Assembly: GCA_003487805.1 (NCBI GenBank)
Contig: DNNE01000073.1
Coordinates: 1,418 to 28,960, forward strand
DNA length: 27,543 nucleotides
From: Blastocatellia bacterium
GTDB taxonomy: Bacteria > Acidobacteriota > Blastocatellia > Pyrinomonadales > Pyrinomonadaceae
Direction of reading: 5' to 3'
Part shown: positions 7,143 through 15,432 of the stretch, piece after piece
Numbering within the stretch: position 1 is the stretch's first letter
Layout of the letters: each line of letters starts with the position of its first letter
Notes under the pieces: generated by a model
What the model saw: only the letters and a program-made list of their open reading frames with translations
Database searches by the model: none
Told to the model about the DNA's origin: nothing
Program-made: the position numbers and the translations under genes

Positions 7143-8978
7143 ATGACCGAAGAGCCGGACGAAAGTCCCACGTCTGAAGATCGCTCAATCAAGCCTCAAG
7201 ACCTCACTTCTGAGTCTGGTGAGCATGAATCTCTAAAACCCGTGTCTTCAGTCAGCGGCTTAAGGCACGATCGCAATACCGCGGAGATCTCCGGCGAAAC
7301 AATCGACGTCGTAGGCGAAGCGACCGGCGAATTCCCGCGTGTCTCCACCGCCGATAGTGAAGGTGGCGAGAGCACGGGCCGCGCGGCGTTCATGGTGGGC
7401 GCGGGCATTTTGATCAGCCGCATTATCGGCGTAATCAGGCAACGAATCTTCGGCTATTATTTTGGCGCCTCACTTGCTGCCGATGCTTTTAGCGCCGCCT
7501 TTCGTATTCCTAACTTCCTGCAAAACGTATTTGGAGAGGGCGCACTCTCTGCTTCATTCATTCCCGTTTATGCGAACTTACTGGCCCGGAAGGACGAGCG
7601 CGAAGCAAGTCGCGTTGCCAGCGCCGTGCTCACTCTGCTCGCGCTGGTAACCTCGGTGATTGTGCTCGTGGGAGTACTCACAACTCCCTACATTATCTCC
7701 GTAGTGGCGATCGGTTTTGGCGGTGAGCGCAGAGACCTGGCGATTCACCTCGTGCAAATCTTCTTTCCGGGCGCCGGATTGTTAGTGATGTCGGCATGGT
7801 GTCTGGGAGTTCTGAACAGTCATCGAAAGTTTTTTCTGTCCTACACCGCACCGGTGGTTTGGAACCTTGCAATCATCGCGTCGATGGTCTTCTTCGGCGG
7901 GCATTCAGATAAGCAGACGCCCGCGGCACTCGCTGCTTTTCAGGCGCACTTGGCCGTAATCACTGCCTGGGGTTCAGTCATCGGCAGCGCACTGCAGTTC
8001 ACAGTGCAGCTTCCAACTGTGCTGTGGCTGGCCAGAGGACTGCGACCCGTATTCGATATAGCAACCGCGAACGCGCGTACCGTGCTTCGCAATTTCTTTC
8101 CCGTGTTCATGAGCCGCGGCGTGGTGCAGATTAGCGCATTCGTTGATGCTGCGCTCGCCAGTTTGGTCCCTTATATCGGCGCTGTTGCAGCTTTGACTTA
8201 CGCACAGAGCCTCTACACTTTGCCAGTCAGTTTATTTGGAATGTCCATTTCGGCTGCCGAACTACCGGCGATGGCCAGCACGCTTGGCACAACCGATGAG
8301 GTCGCCAGTCAGTTAAGGCGCAGACTTGATGCGGGACTGAGGCGAATTGCAGTTTTCATCGTTCCGTCTTCGATGGCTATGCTCGCCCTCGGCGACGTCA
8401 TAACGGCGTGTTTGTATCAGACGGGTCAGTTCAAGCACGCGGATGCAAGGTACGTGTGGGGAATTCTGGCGGGGTCAACTGTTGGGCTGCTCGCTTCGAC
8501 GCTCGGCCGCCTCTACGCGTCGACATACTACGCGCTGCACGACACGCGCTCGCCTCTGCGATACGCAATCGTGCGAGTGACTCTCACGACTACGCTAGGC
8601 TATCTGTTTGCGATCCCGCTACCGCCGCTGCTCGGGATCGAGCCGAAATGGGGAGTCGCGGGCTTGACGGTATCCGCAGGCATCGCCGGCTGGGTCGAAT
8701 TCGCCCTCTTGCGCCGCACACTGAATCGAAGGATCGGGCGCACAGGGCTGGCGTTGCCGTTTGTTGTAAAGTTGTGGGCAGGGGCGTTTGCCGGCGCGGG
8801 AGTAGCGTGGGCGATTAAGATTCTAATCGGGTCGAGACATCCGGTAATTGTGGCCGCGCTAGTCCTCGTGCCCTACGGCGTCACATACTTCGCGGTGGTG
8901 GGATTGCTAAGAGTTCCGGAAGCCAACGCTGTGATCAATCGTGCGCTAAGAATGATTGGCGTCCGGAAACGATCATGA
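7143..8978 (+). CDS. murJ: MurJ/MviN lipid II flippase with an N-terminal cytoplasmic extension
   Basis: Inner-membrane protein that moves lipid II from the cytoplasmic to the periplasmic face for peptidoglycan synthesis. Family features include GAGILISRIIGVIRQRIFGY, then FRIPNFLQNVFGEGALSASF and FIPVYANLL, followed by about fourteen hydrophobic segments to residue 600. At 611 residues it is longer than the roughly 510-530 usual for the family. The excess is a Ser/Glu/Asp-rich, probably disordered stretch of about 75 residues before the first membrane helix. An internal ATG at 7392 lies inside the first helix, so the long form is likelier. It starts 3 bases after the NtrC-type regulator stop. 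Its stop is 8 bases from the convergent gene's stop, with no obvious terminator between. A polysaccharide-flippase paralogue is less likely given the motif match. Confidence 0.93.
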   Translation: MTEEPDESPTSEDRSIKPQDLTSESGEHESLKPVSSVSGLRHDRNTAEISGETIDVVGEATGEFPRVSTADSEGGESTGRAAFMVGAGILISRIIGVIRQRIFGYYFGASLAADAFSAAFRIPNFLQNVFGEGALSASFIPVYANLLARKDEREASRVASAVLTLLALVTSVIVLVGVLTTPYIISVVAIGFGGERRDLAIHLVQIFFPGAGLLVMSAWCLGVLNSHRKFFLSYTAPVVWNLAIIASMVFFGGHSDKQTPAALAAFQAHLAVITAWGSVIGSALQFTVQLPTVLWLARGLRPVFDIATANARTVLRNFFPVFMSRGVVQISAFVDAALASLVPYIGAVAALTYAQSLYTLPVSLFGMSISAAELPAMASTLGTTDEVASQLRRRLDAGLRRIAVFIVPSSMAMLALGDVITACLYQTGQFKHADARYVWGILAGSTVGLLASTLGRLYASTYYALHDTRSPLRYAIVRVTLTTTLGYLFAIPLPPLLGIEPKWGVAGLTVSAGIAGWVEFALLRRTLNRRIGRTGLALPFVVKLWAGAFAGAGVAWAIKILIGSRHPVIVAALVLVPYGVTYFAVVGLLRVPEANAVINRALRMIGVRKRS

Positions 8979-8986
8979 AAGTGCGA

Positions 8987-11900
8987 TCAATCATTGGTAC
9001 CTTCACGGTCTGTGATGTTGTAGCGATCGAGTTTCAGATAGAGACCTCGGCGCGTCAGGCCCAGCTCTCGAGCAGCGCGTGAGATATTTCCTTTATGTCG
9101 GCGAAGCGCATCGCTAATCATGCGACGCTCTACTTCCTCCAACGCTTCGGCCAGACTAACGTTCTCGAGTGGGACAACCTCGGAGCGACCTTTTGCTGAT
9201 GTGCCTAACACACTGACGCTGGCAGGCGGCACCGTCGGCACTCCCATTTGGCGCAACTCGGGTGACAATTGTTCGGGTGTAATGAGGTTTCCGTTCTCGG
9301 CGCGCGCCACGATCCGCTGGACTTCATTGCAGAGCTGACGCACGTTGCCGGGCCAATCCGCAACCATCAGAAGATCGACCGCCTGCGGCGTGACCTGAAT
9401 GTCGTGCCGGCCGAACTTTGATGAATAGTGATTGATGTAATAATTCACGATCGTGGGAATCTCTGAACGCCGCTCTCTCAGTGGTGGCACCCGCAGGCGA
9501 ATCACGTTCAGACGATAATAAAGATCTTCGCGAAATTTACCCTGGGCCACTAACTCTTCGAGATCCGTATTCGTCGCCGCGATTATTCGAACATCGATGT
9601 GCGTTGGTTTCTGTTCACCGAGCGGTTGAATTTCCCCCTCCTGCAAAAACCGCAGGAGTTTTGGCTGCACATCAAGAGGCAGGTCGCCAACTTCATCAAT
9701 AAAGAGTGTACCGCCGCCGGCTGAACGAATCACGCCCGGCGAATCTGAAACCGCCCCGGTAAACGCACCCCGTCGATGTCCGAACAGGTAACTTTCAGAA
9801 AGTTCCTTCGGAACGGCGGTGCAGTTGAAGGGCACGAAGATCTTGTCGCGACGCGAAGACAGCGCGTGAATCGCGCGGGCAACTAATTCCTTCCCGGTTC
9901 CCGATTCGCCTGTGACCAGCACCGTCACATCAGACGATCGAATCTTGTGGACCTCTTCAACTAAACGCGTCATCGCCGGACTGGAGTGTATGAAGCCCGG
10001 GAGGAGGCCCGTGCCCGCGCTGCCACTGTGATTGTCTGCGCCTTGTCCGGTTGATGTTCTCGCACGCAACGCGCACACGTCCATGCCGAGCTCGACTACC
10101 CTGAGTAAAGGATCGAGCGGCAGCCCGCCTGAAAGCTCCGCGGAATCGCGTGGCGAGATCAGGAGGGTGGCGGGCAAAGAGTTTGTTGACTTCAGGGCGA
10201 TTACTTTTGCATCGTGCTTCTTTGCGAAGCGCTCGCGAGCTACGTCTGTTTCGGCTGCGGATAAATCGTCGGCGACAGCGGTCGAGTCGCTTCCGTCGTA
10301 CCCGTGCGCGACGACGATCTTTTGTTTCTGTTCCTCATCAGGTTCAAGAACCATCACTCGCTTTGCGGAAGTCTCCTGACGAATCACTGCCGCGAGTTCT
10401 CGCAATAGCAAAGCTCGCGAAGCAACAGCCTCAGCCAGTCGCAGAGTGATTAGTTGAATCGCGGCTTCGCGCCGCCGTTCCTGTTGCGGGGGAGTTTGAT
10501 CGTGTTCGGTTAGGGCAGCTTCTGCGAATTCAAGATCGCGTCGCGCGCCAAGCTCGCGAAAGATGTTTACCGCGCGCGTCAGGTGCTCAGCAGCCAACTC
10601 AGATTGCGCCAGCATGTAAGCGCGGCCGAGATCAAGATGCGCGCGCCCGGTGCGATAGCGATCGCCAAGCAACTCGAAGATGGAAACACATCGGCCAAAG
10701 TGCTGAGTAGCTGCTGGCGCATCTGATTTTGCAAGGGCGAGCATGCCCTGCAATCGATAGCCCCCGCCTGTGAGGCCGATAGCGGTGGGTGAATCCGACG
10801 TTTGGTCGGACAATTCGTTCACCTTCGCAGCGCAAGTCTCAAGATCGCCCTTGTTGAAATAACTTTCCGCCAGAAGCAGTTGTGATTCCCGAATCGAATG
10901 GGTGTCGCCAATGTGCTCGGCGATTTTCAGTGCGTGTTGCGCGCCCGCTAGTGCTTCGTTATTGTCGCCGATAATCAGGTGGCAACGTGCCAGGGTCCGC
11001 AGCGTCTGACACTCGTACCACTTATTTGTGTGCCTATTCGAGAGGGCTACAGCGCGCTCCAGGTAGCTCTTTGCTTCGTCCAGATCGCCCCTCAGCATGC
11101 ACAACTCGCCCAATGAATCGAGCGCCATGGGGACCTTCTCGTCCTGCTCGTTAACCTGGACGATGAGGTCGAGAGAATGTTGGAGCACCTCTTGCGCTCG
11201 GCCCCATTGACCTACAAGAGTCAGGTTGATCCCAAGATTGTTGTAAGCGATGGCTGCCATCATCTGATGGTCAGAGTGCTCGTAATAGTCGACGGCCTTT
11301 TCGAGGTATGAGATTCCCTCATGAGGTCGTTTCAGATGGAAACAGACCCCAGCCATGTTCGAATAGATCTTTCCCAAAAGAAACGTTGCTTGATGATCGC
11401 CGATCAGCTTTAGCGCCTGCTCGAACTTCTCCAGCGCCGGCTCGTGCTGTCCCTCGCTAGTGTCGGATAAGGCTATTCCAAAATAAGCCTCTGCCAGACC
11501 TCGCCAATCGCCGCTTTTTCTATAAAGGTCCAATGCCTGTTGGGAGTAATCACGCGCGATTGAGTATTCGCTAATCCTCCGGTAAGCACGCGCTAAAGCC
11601 GCATAGACCATTCCCGCCGAGTATTCGTCGGGCAAGTCTCGAAGCGCTGCTTTCAACATCCCGATTGCCTTGGGGTGATCGCCACAGTAGTCGTAGGCGA
11701 GGCTAACCTGTATCCGTAGCTTCAACCCTAAATCAGGTTTCAGGTCCGCTCGTGCCTCATCGGCTTCATACATCGCCAAGGCTTGCAGCGACATTCGATA
11801 GTCGCCATGCATTTCCAAAGCGATAGAGAGGGCTAGGCGAGCTTCGGCGAGATCGTCGGGAGCAATGCGAGGGGTAGAAATGATTTCGGCGACGCGGGAC

Positions 11901-12055
11901 CGAGCTTCAACAGAAAGCCCTTTGTCGAGCAGGAGGCTTATTTCCTGTAGCTCGTTTTTCAGTGAAGCTGAACTCTTAGTCTTCCGCGAGCGCAATTTAA
12001 AACGCGCGTCCGCGATATCGACTACGGCTTCCTTAGAGAATTCGTTTTTGCTCAA
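8987..12055 (-). CDS. Sigma-54-dependent activator with N-terminal TPR array and GAF-like domain
   Basis: A 1022-residue enhancer-binding protein lacking a receiver. Residues about 40-500 form a long TPR array (for example GQHEPALEKFEQALKLIGD and KRPHEGISYLEKAVDYYE). A degenerate GAF-like region covers about 530-670. The AAA+ core has Walker A GESGTGKE at 716-723, GAFTGA at 763-768, Walker B LFIDEVG and the R-finger region YYRLNVIRLRVPPLRER. The C-terminus is a Fis-type helix-turn-helix (ISRAARELGLTRRGLYLKL). The GAFTGA loop is intact, so it should contact sigma-54. The TPRs suggest control by a protein or peptide partner, not by phosphorylation (inference). The start is TTG with a weak GGGA ahead; the frame upstream soon hits a stop and the next internal Met is residue 82. 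The secreted subtilase gene lies immediately upstream on the same strand and has a sigma-54-like promoter. Confidence 0.92.
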   Translation of the reverse strand: MSKNEFSKEAVVDIADARFKLRSRKTKSSASLKNELQEISLLLDKGLSVEARSRVAEIISTPRIAPDDLAEARLALSIALEMHGDYRMSLQALAMYEADEARADLKPDLGLKLRIQVSLAYDYCGDHPKAIGMLKAALRDLPDEYSAGMVYAALARAYRRISEYSIARDYSQQALDLYRKSGDWRGLAEAYFGIALSDTSEGQHEPALEKFEQALKLIGDHQATFLLGKIYSNMAGVCFHLKRPHEGISYLEKAVDYYEHSDHQMMAAIAYNNLGINLTLVGQWGRAQEVLQHSLDLIVQVNEQDEKVPMALDSLGELCMLRGDLDEAKSYLERAVALSNRHTNKWYECQTLRTLARCHLIIGDNNEALAGAQHALKIAEHIGDTHSIRESQLLLAESYFNKGDLETCAAKVNELSDQTSDSPTAIGLTGGGYRLQGMLALAKSDAPAATQHFGRCVSIFELLGDRYRTGRAHLDLGRAYMLAQSELAAEHLTRAVNIFRELGARRDLEFAEAALTEHDQTPPQQERRREAAIQLITLRLAEAVASRALLLRELAAVIRQETSAKRVMVLEPDEEQKQKIVVAHGYDGSDSTAVADDLSAAETDVARERFAKKHDAKVIALKSTNSLPATLLISPRDSAELSGGLPLDPLLRVVELGMDVCALRARTSTGQGADNHSGSAGTGLLPGFIHSSPAMTRLVEEVHKIRSSDVTVLVTGESGTGKELVARAIHALSSRRDKIFVPFNCTAVPKELSESYLFGHRRGAFTGAVSDSPGVIRSAGGGTLFIDEVGDLPLDVQPKLLRFLQEGEIQPLGEQKPTHIDVRIIAATNTDLEELVAQGKFREDLYYRLNVIRLRVPPLRERRSEIPTIVNYYINHYSSKFGRHDIQVTPQAVDLLMVADWPGNVRQLCNEVQRIVARAENGNLITPEQLSPELRQMGVPTVPPASVSVLGTSAKGRSEVVPLENVSLAEALEEVERRMISDALRRHKGNISRAARELGLTRRGLYLKLDRYNITDREGTND

Positions 12056-12464
12056 CTGTGGCTTTCCCAGTTTGCGTAGCGTTTAGATAGAAGGTCTACA
12101 CAAAGAGACGCTGAATGGGTTGCATCTTTCACACGTTTCGCACGCCTGAACCTTAACATACCAGGCTGAGGACGGTCGATTGAGAAATCTGCCTTTAAAC
12201 GGCGCTTATTGTTAGCTTGAAGACTCTAATAAGTAGGAAGCCAGAATGCTCACAGGGTCGAGTCAAGGCGAGAGCAGTGATCGCGAAAAGAAGCGTTGTT
12301 TGACCTACCGAAGCGCTTTCGCCGAGGTCATAGCTCGTAATAGAAGTTGAGCGAAATGCCGGGCATTTCGCTCAATTCGTCTCAGGGGACGGTTGTTCCG
12401 AGTTGCAAAAGATTGTGATGTCGCAGCTGCTTGAAGGGTCTGTTCTGAAGTTCGCTTCGGTTGG
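12056..12464 (-). other. 409-base intergenic region between the subtilase and the TPR activator genes
   Basis: No protein-coding frame with normal composition was seen on either strand. The only clear structure is the long perfect inverted repeat at 12347-12375. The activator's promoter must lie here or further upstream, but no convincing sigma-70 or sigma-54 element was found. A TATCTA hexamer near 12070 is only a weak candidate. Confidence 0.5.
12347..12375 (-). terminator. Perfect 14-base inverted repeat, probable terminator of the subtilase gene
   Basis: TTGAGCGAAATGCC (12347-12360) is followed after a single base by its exact reverse complement (12362-12375). It lies about 90 bases beyond the subtilase stop codon on the minus strand. 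RNA would fold into a very stable hairpin. A T-run is poor (CTTCTATTA), so it may instead stabilise the 3' end or be a dyad binding site. Confidence 0.5.
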
Positions 12465-15032
12465 CTATTCAAGAGGCATGCAGGACGTATTATCTCCGCG
12501 AAGACCCGCATCGGCGTGCATCACGCCATCTGCATGCATGACGCCGTCGGCATGCATCACGCCGTCGGCAACCATCACGCCATCGGCAACCATCACGCCA
12601 TCGGCAAGCATCACGCCGTCGGCAAGCATTACGCCATCGGCAAGCATTACGCCATCGGCAAGCATCACCCCGTCGGCAACCATTACGCCGTCGCTCATCG
12701 TGCCGCCGTTACTCAACATGATGTGGTCGCTAGTCAGTACGCCACTCGAGAGTAGCTTCGCATCGCCGGTCAATACGCCGTCACCAGCCAGGACACCGTC
12801 GCCCGCAAGGACGCCGTCGCTAATAAGCACACCGAGAGCGTACACACCCTGATACTTCGTGATCAGGTCTGAGCCCGTGGCCCAGTCATATTTGAAAAGC
12901 ACACCTTGCGACCATTTGAAGGTCTGACCCGCAATCGTGGTTTGCGCAGTGGGCGCTCGACCAGTCAGCAATGGAGAGCCGACGGTTGTTGAAGAGTTGA
13001 GGTTGGTGCGCACAAGCTTGGCCAGGCGCACGGCGCCTTCGATGTTCAATTCACCGGCTCCTTGTTCGAGCATATTAGAGCCGGCCAGAGGCTGAGCCGT
13101 GTACATCAGGATCATTTTGATCATGTTTGGCGTCAGCTTTGGATTTGCTTCCAACAGGACCGCGATTGCACCGGCAACGATGGGAGCTGAAACCGAAGTA
13201 CCGCTCAAGCGCATGTTGCCTTTTCCGTTGACGGTATTCTTATCAATGCAGAGATCCGGATTCTCTGACAGCAGTTCGTTGTTCGGGGCTGCAGCGCCAA
13301 TGATCTTGTTTCCGGGAGCCACCAGATCCGGTTTGATCAGGTTGTCATAGTGCTTGACACCCTTTGGATCTTTCCAGTAGCTGCGTGTCGGTCCGCGCGA
13401 GCTGAAGCTTGTTACATTGTCATCGCTGCGGCTGTCAGTGCCGAACGAATTGGAAGCTCCGATCGTAATCGCGGACGGCTCATTACCCGGCGAATGAATG
13501 CGTCCAAAAACTTTTGGATGCGTAGCATCTTTACCGTCGTTTCCGGCAGCCGTTACGACGACTATACCCGCATCCACCAAACGGCGGACGGCGCGGCAAA
13601 CTGGATCGTTCTTGTATGAATCAACGGCCGGCATGCCAAGGCTCAGGTTGACCACACGAATGTTATAGGTCGTACGATTCGCCATTACCGCGTCGAGCGC
13701 ACTCAACAGCGAGGACATCTTTCCAGCGCCCTTTGAATCAAGCACCCGAAGGTTAAGCAGATTCGCTCCCGGCGCAATGCCGCCGTACGGGCCATTCTTG
13801 GCCACGATCATCGATGCTACGAAGGTTCCGTGACCATTAGCATCTTCGGTGGTGCCTTCGCCGGTGAAGTCCTTGCTGTAGACGATGCGGGCGTTGACCG
13901 ATTTCTGCTTGCTTGAGATTCCCGAGTCGAGAACTGCCACGCCAATCGAACTTCCGTCGAGTGCGGCGTTTCCTGGCTGCGACAACATTGCGTCATCGCC
14001 AGTCGTTTCTTCTACATGGCCGAGTCCACCGACGGATCGATCAAGCGACAGGTAGTTCGTACCGCCGTTGCCGGAGAGTTTCTCGATTGCCTTCGTTGGC
14101 ATGTCCACAGCGAGCGCGCCGAAACGGGGAAGTTGCGCTTCTATGTTCACGCCATACTGGGACAGTTGCTGGCGAAGGGTGGCGCTGTTCGGATCGTTGA
14201 CTTGCAAGATGGCTTTGATGCGTGCCGGCGCATTACCGCCGGCAAGCATCTCGCGCAGGTCGGGCGAGACGTTGTCGCCGGCGAACTCTTCGCGGCTCAC
14301 ACTCTGCGTTGTGCTGTCGTCGCTCTCACTAGTTGCAGTTTTGACTTCGTCGGTTTCGACGGTGGAGAACAACGGCGCAAGTGATTCGTCGCTGGCGACG
14401 TTCTGCTCGAAAGCAGCTTCAGTCGACGCGCCAAAGCACTGGACCTTGCTATTCTGAATTGCATCGCGAAACAAATTGGAAACCGCTCCGTCGAACGCGC
14501 TTTTTGGTCCCACGAGTGACTGGATCGGGTCGATTATTAAGATTGCTTTCGAATCAGTACCTGTGACACCAGCCAAGATTGCTGAAACCTTCAGGGTCAA
14601 GTCGTCAGCAGTCTTTGCGTCATGAAACAATGTTTCCAGGTTTAACTTGTACAGCCGGGTCGCCATGAGTTCCTCAGGAACGTCGCCATGCGCGATTCTC
14701 AACGCGACACCAATGACAACCGTGTCGCGAATCGCCTGTGAGTCACTGATCACCACGGGATTATTCTTATGATGGCCGGCCAGGATTTCGATTGCGCGGT
14801 CAGTGTCCTTAGTTCTTTCGTCAATAGAATTGAATCGGCCCTGTTCAGCCGCAGCGGTCAAGTCGGTTGCATACTTTGACAGCGAATCGTCAGTCGAGCG
14901 GCGTTGCCGGTTGTTGCTTTGGGCCTTGGCGCCCTCGGATACGACAATACCGGTTAACAAGCAGAGCGACAGACTGAGTGCGGTCAGCCACCGCCAGCCT
15001 GTCTTCGTTCGAATTGTTTTGACTTTGTTCAT
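12465..15032 (-). CDS. Secreted S8 subtilisin-like peptidase with an N-terminal inactive Clp/Hsp100 AAA+ domain and C-terminal hexapeptide repeats
   Basis: An 855-residue exported serine protease. The signal peptide has a basic start and a hydrophobic core (WLTALSLSLCLLTGIVV), with cleavage near AKA-Q. Residues 51-229 match the ClpB/ClpA first AAA+ domain (LSKYATDLTAAAEQG, NNPVVI, RIAHGDVPEEL, AILIID, QCFGAST), but ATPase residues are replaced: Walker A Lys/Thr by Arg102/Asp103, Walker B Glu by Pro169, arginine fingers by Pro220/Leu221. Residues 265-340 resemble an I9 propeptide. The peptidase domain (about 360-670) has Asp369 (VLDSG), His401 (NGHGT), oxyanion Asn498 and Ser613 (GTSVSAP). Residues 737-842 are seventeen 6-residue repeats. 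The start has a GGGAG Shine-Dalgarno 6 bases away and a sigma-54-like promoter ahead. The protease identity is certain; the role of the Clp-like part is unknown. Confidence 0.93.
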   Translation of the reverse strand: MNKVKTIRTKTGWRWLTALSLSLCLLTGIVVSEGAKAQSNNRQRRSTDDSLSKYATDLTAAAEQGRFNSIDERTKDTDRAIEILAGHHKNNPVVISDSQAIRDTVVIGVALRIAHGDVPEELMATRLYKLNLETLFHDAKTADDLTLKVSAILAGVTGTDSKAILIIDPIQSLVGPKSAFDGAVSNLFRDAIQNSKVQCFGASTEAAFEQNVASDESLAPLFSTVETDEVKTATSESDDSTTQSVSREEFAGDNVSPDLREMLAGGNAPARIKAILQVNDPNSATLRQQLSQYGVNIEAQLPRFGALAVDMPTKAIEKLSGNGGTNYLSLDRSVGGLGHVEETTGDDAMLSQPGNAALDGSSIGVAVLDSGISSKQKSVNARIVYSKDFTGEGTTEDANGHGTFVASMIVAKNGPYGGIAPGANLLNLRVLDSKGAGKMSSLLSALDAVMANRTTYNIRVVNLSLGMPAVDSYKNDPVCRAVRRLVDAGIVVVTAAGNDGKDATHPKVFGRIHSPGNEPSAITIGASNSFGTDSRSDDNVTSFSSRGPTRSYWKDPKGVKHYDNLIKPDLVAPGNKIIGAAAPNNELLSENPDLCIDKNTVNGKGNMRLSGTSVSAPIVAGAIAVLLEANPKLTPNMIKMILMYTAQPLAGSNMLEQGAGELNIEGAVRLAKLVRTNLNSSTTVGSPLLTGRAPTAQTTIAGQTFKWSQGVLFKYDWATGSDLITKYQGVYALGVLISDGVLAGDGVLAGDGVLTGDAKLLSSGVLTSDHIMLSNGGTMSDGVMVADGVMLADGVMLADGVMLADGVMLADGVMVADGVMVADGVMHADGVMHADGVMHADAGLRGDNTSCMPLE
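12507..12824 (-). repeat. 18-base tandem repeat region coding hexapeptides in the subtilase C-terminus
   Basis: The coding strand repeats every 18 bases, giving units such as LADGVM, VADGVM and HADGVM, preceded by older, more diverged units (ISDGVL, AGDGVL, TGDAKL, LSSGVL, TSDHIM). I count 17 full units and one partial, in strict phase. The distal units are nearly identical in DNA, which points to recent expansion or ongoing slippage. The unit fits the [LIV]-[GAED]-x-x-[STAV]-x hexapeptide rule. Confidence 0.9.
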
Positions 15033-15094
15033 GCCCGACTCCCGAGATTCGCTTTCAAGGTTGGCGACAATTGAGTTGCCGCCGCGACCTGAAC

Positions 15095-15110
15095 TACAAG
15101 GGTCGTGCCA
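15095..15110 (-). promoter_or_regulatory. Sigma-54-type (-24/-12) promoter of the subtilase gene
   Basis: Minus strand: TGGCACG (15104-15110), four bases, then TTGTA (15095-15099). This matches the consensus TGGCACG-N4-TTGCW with exact spacing; the single departure is T for C in the -12 GC pair. Transcription would start near 15084, leaving a leader of about 52 bases with GGGAG before the ATG at 15032. Two copies of GCGTGTTTT, 12 bases apart, lie just upstream (15121-15129 and 15133-15141). Nothing else notable was seen in 15111-15285. Confidence 0.55.
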
Positions 15111-15285
15111 AAGGTCAAACGCGTGTTTTTAGGCGTGTTTTCGCAAAATGTGAATGGTCGGGCGCTGTCTGCCACGTCAGCCTGAGAGATCGGTCAATCA
15201 GAATGACACCAGGTTCGGCGGCGACTCTAAAGTGCGGATCCGGTCATCCGACGACGGGGGAAAAAAAGATTCTGGAGGAGTCAAT

Positions 15286-15432
15286 TCATTGGTTGTTTAG
15301 ATAACTATCCCGAAAAGACGGATCGGTTGGAGCAGCGGCGGCGGCGGGGAAAAATCCCTGCGGCCGCGGTTTTGTTTTCGCGACACGCCAGTCTGGATCG
15401 ACTGTTTCTCCGGCAGCGATTGACCCTCTCAT
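15286..15432 (-). CDS. Possible 48-residue small protein upstream of the subtilase gene
   Basis: An ATG at 15432 is preceded on the minus strand by AAGGAGAACGTT, a strong Shine-Dalgarno at good spacing, and the frame stays open for 48 codons. The peptide begins MRGSIAAGETVDPDWRV, has a five-alanine run and ends YLNNQ; there is no signal peptide, membrane segment or cysteine. It lies on the same strand as the subtilase gene, 253 bases upstream. Against it: its start is only 23 bases from the divergent nnr start, and the apparent Shine-Dalgarno overlaps the predicted nnr -10 element, so the match could be chance. I do not recognise a family. Confidence 0.35.
   Translation of the reverse strand: MRGSIAAGETVDPDWRVAKTKPRPQGFFPAAAAAPTDPSFRDSYLNNQ

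Noticed and set aside
12507..12824. Regular short repeats resembling a CRISPR or minisatellite
   Set aside because: There are no spacers between units, the period is 18 bases in phase with the reading frame, and the repeats encode a conserved hexapeptide.
12403..12852. Open frames on the plus strand rich in His or Thr/Pro/Ser repeats (12403-12852 and 12516-12755)
   Set aside because: They are the antisense reading of the 18-base repeats in the subtilase gene, which has a signal peptide, catalytic triad and ribosome site on the minus strand.
15121..15141. Two GCGTGTTTT copies as enhancer sites for the sigma-54 activator
   Set aside because: They lie too near the -24 element (enhancer sites are normally 80-150 bases upstream) and show no dyad symmetry; recorded only within the promoter entry.
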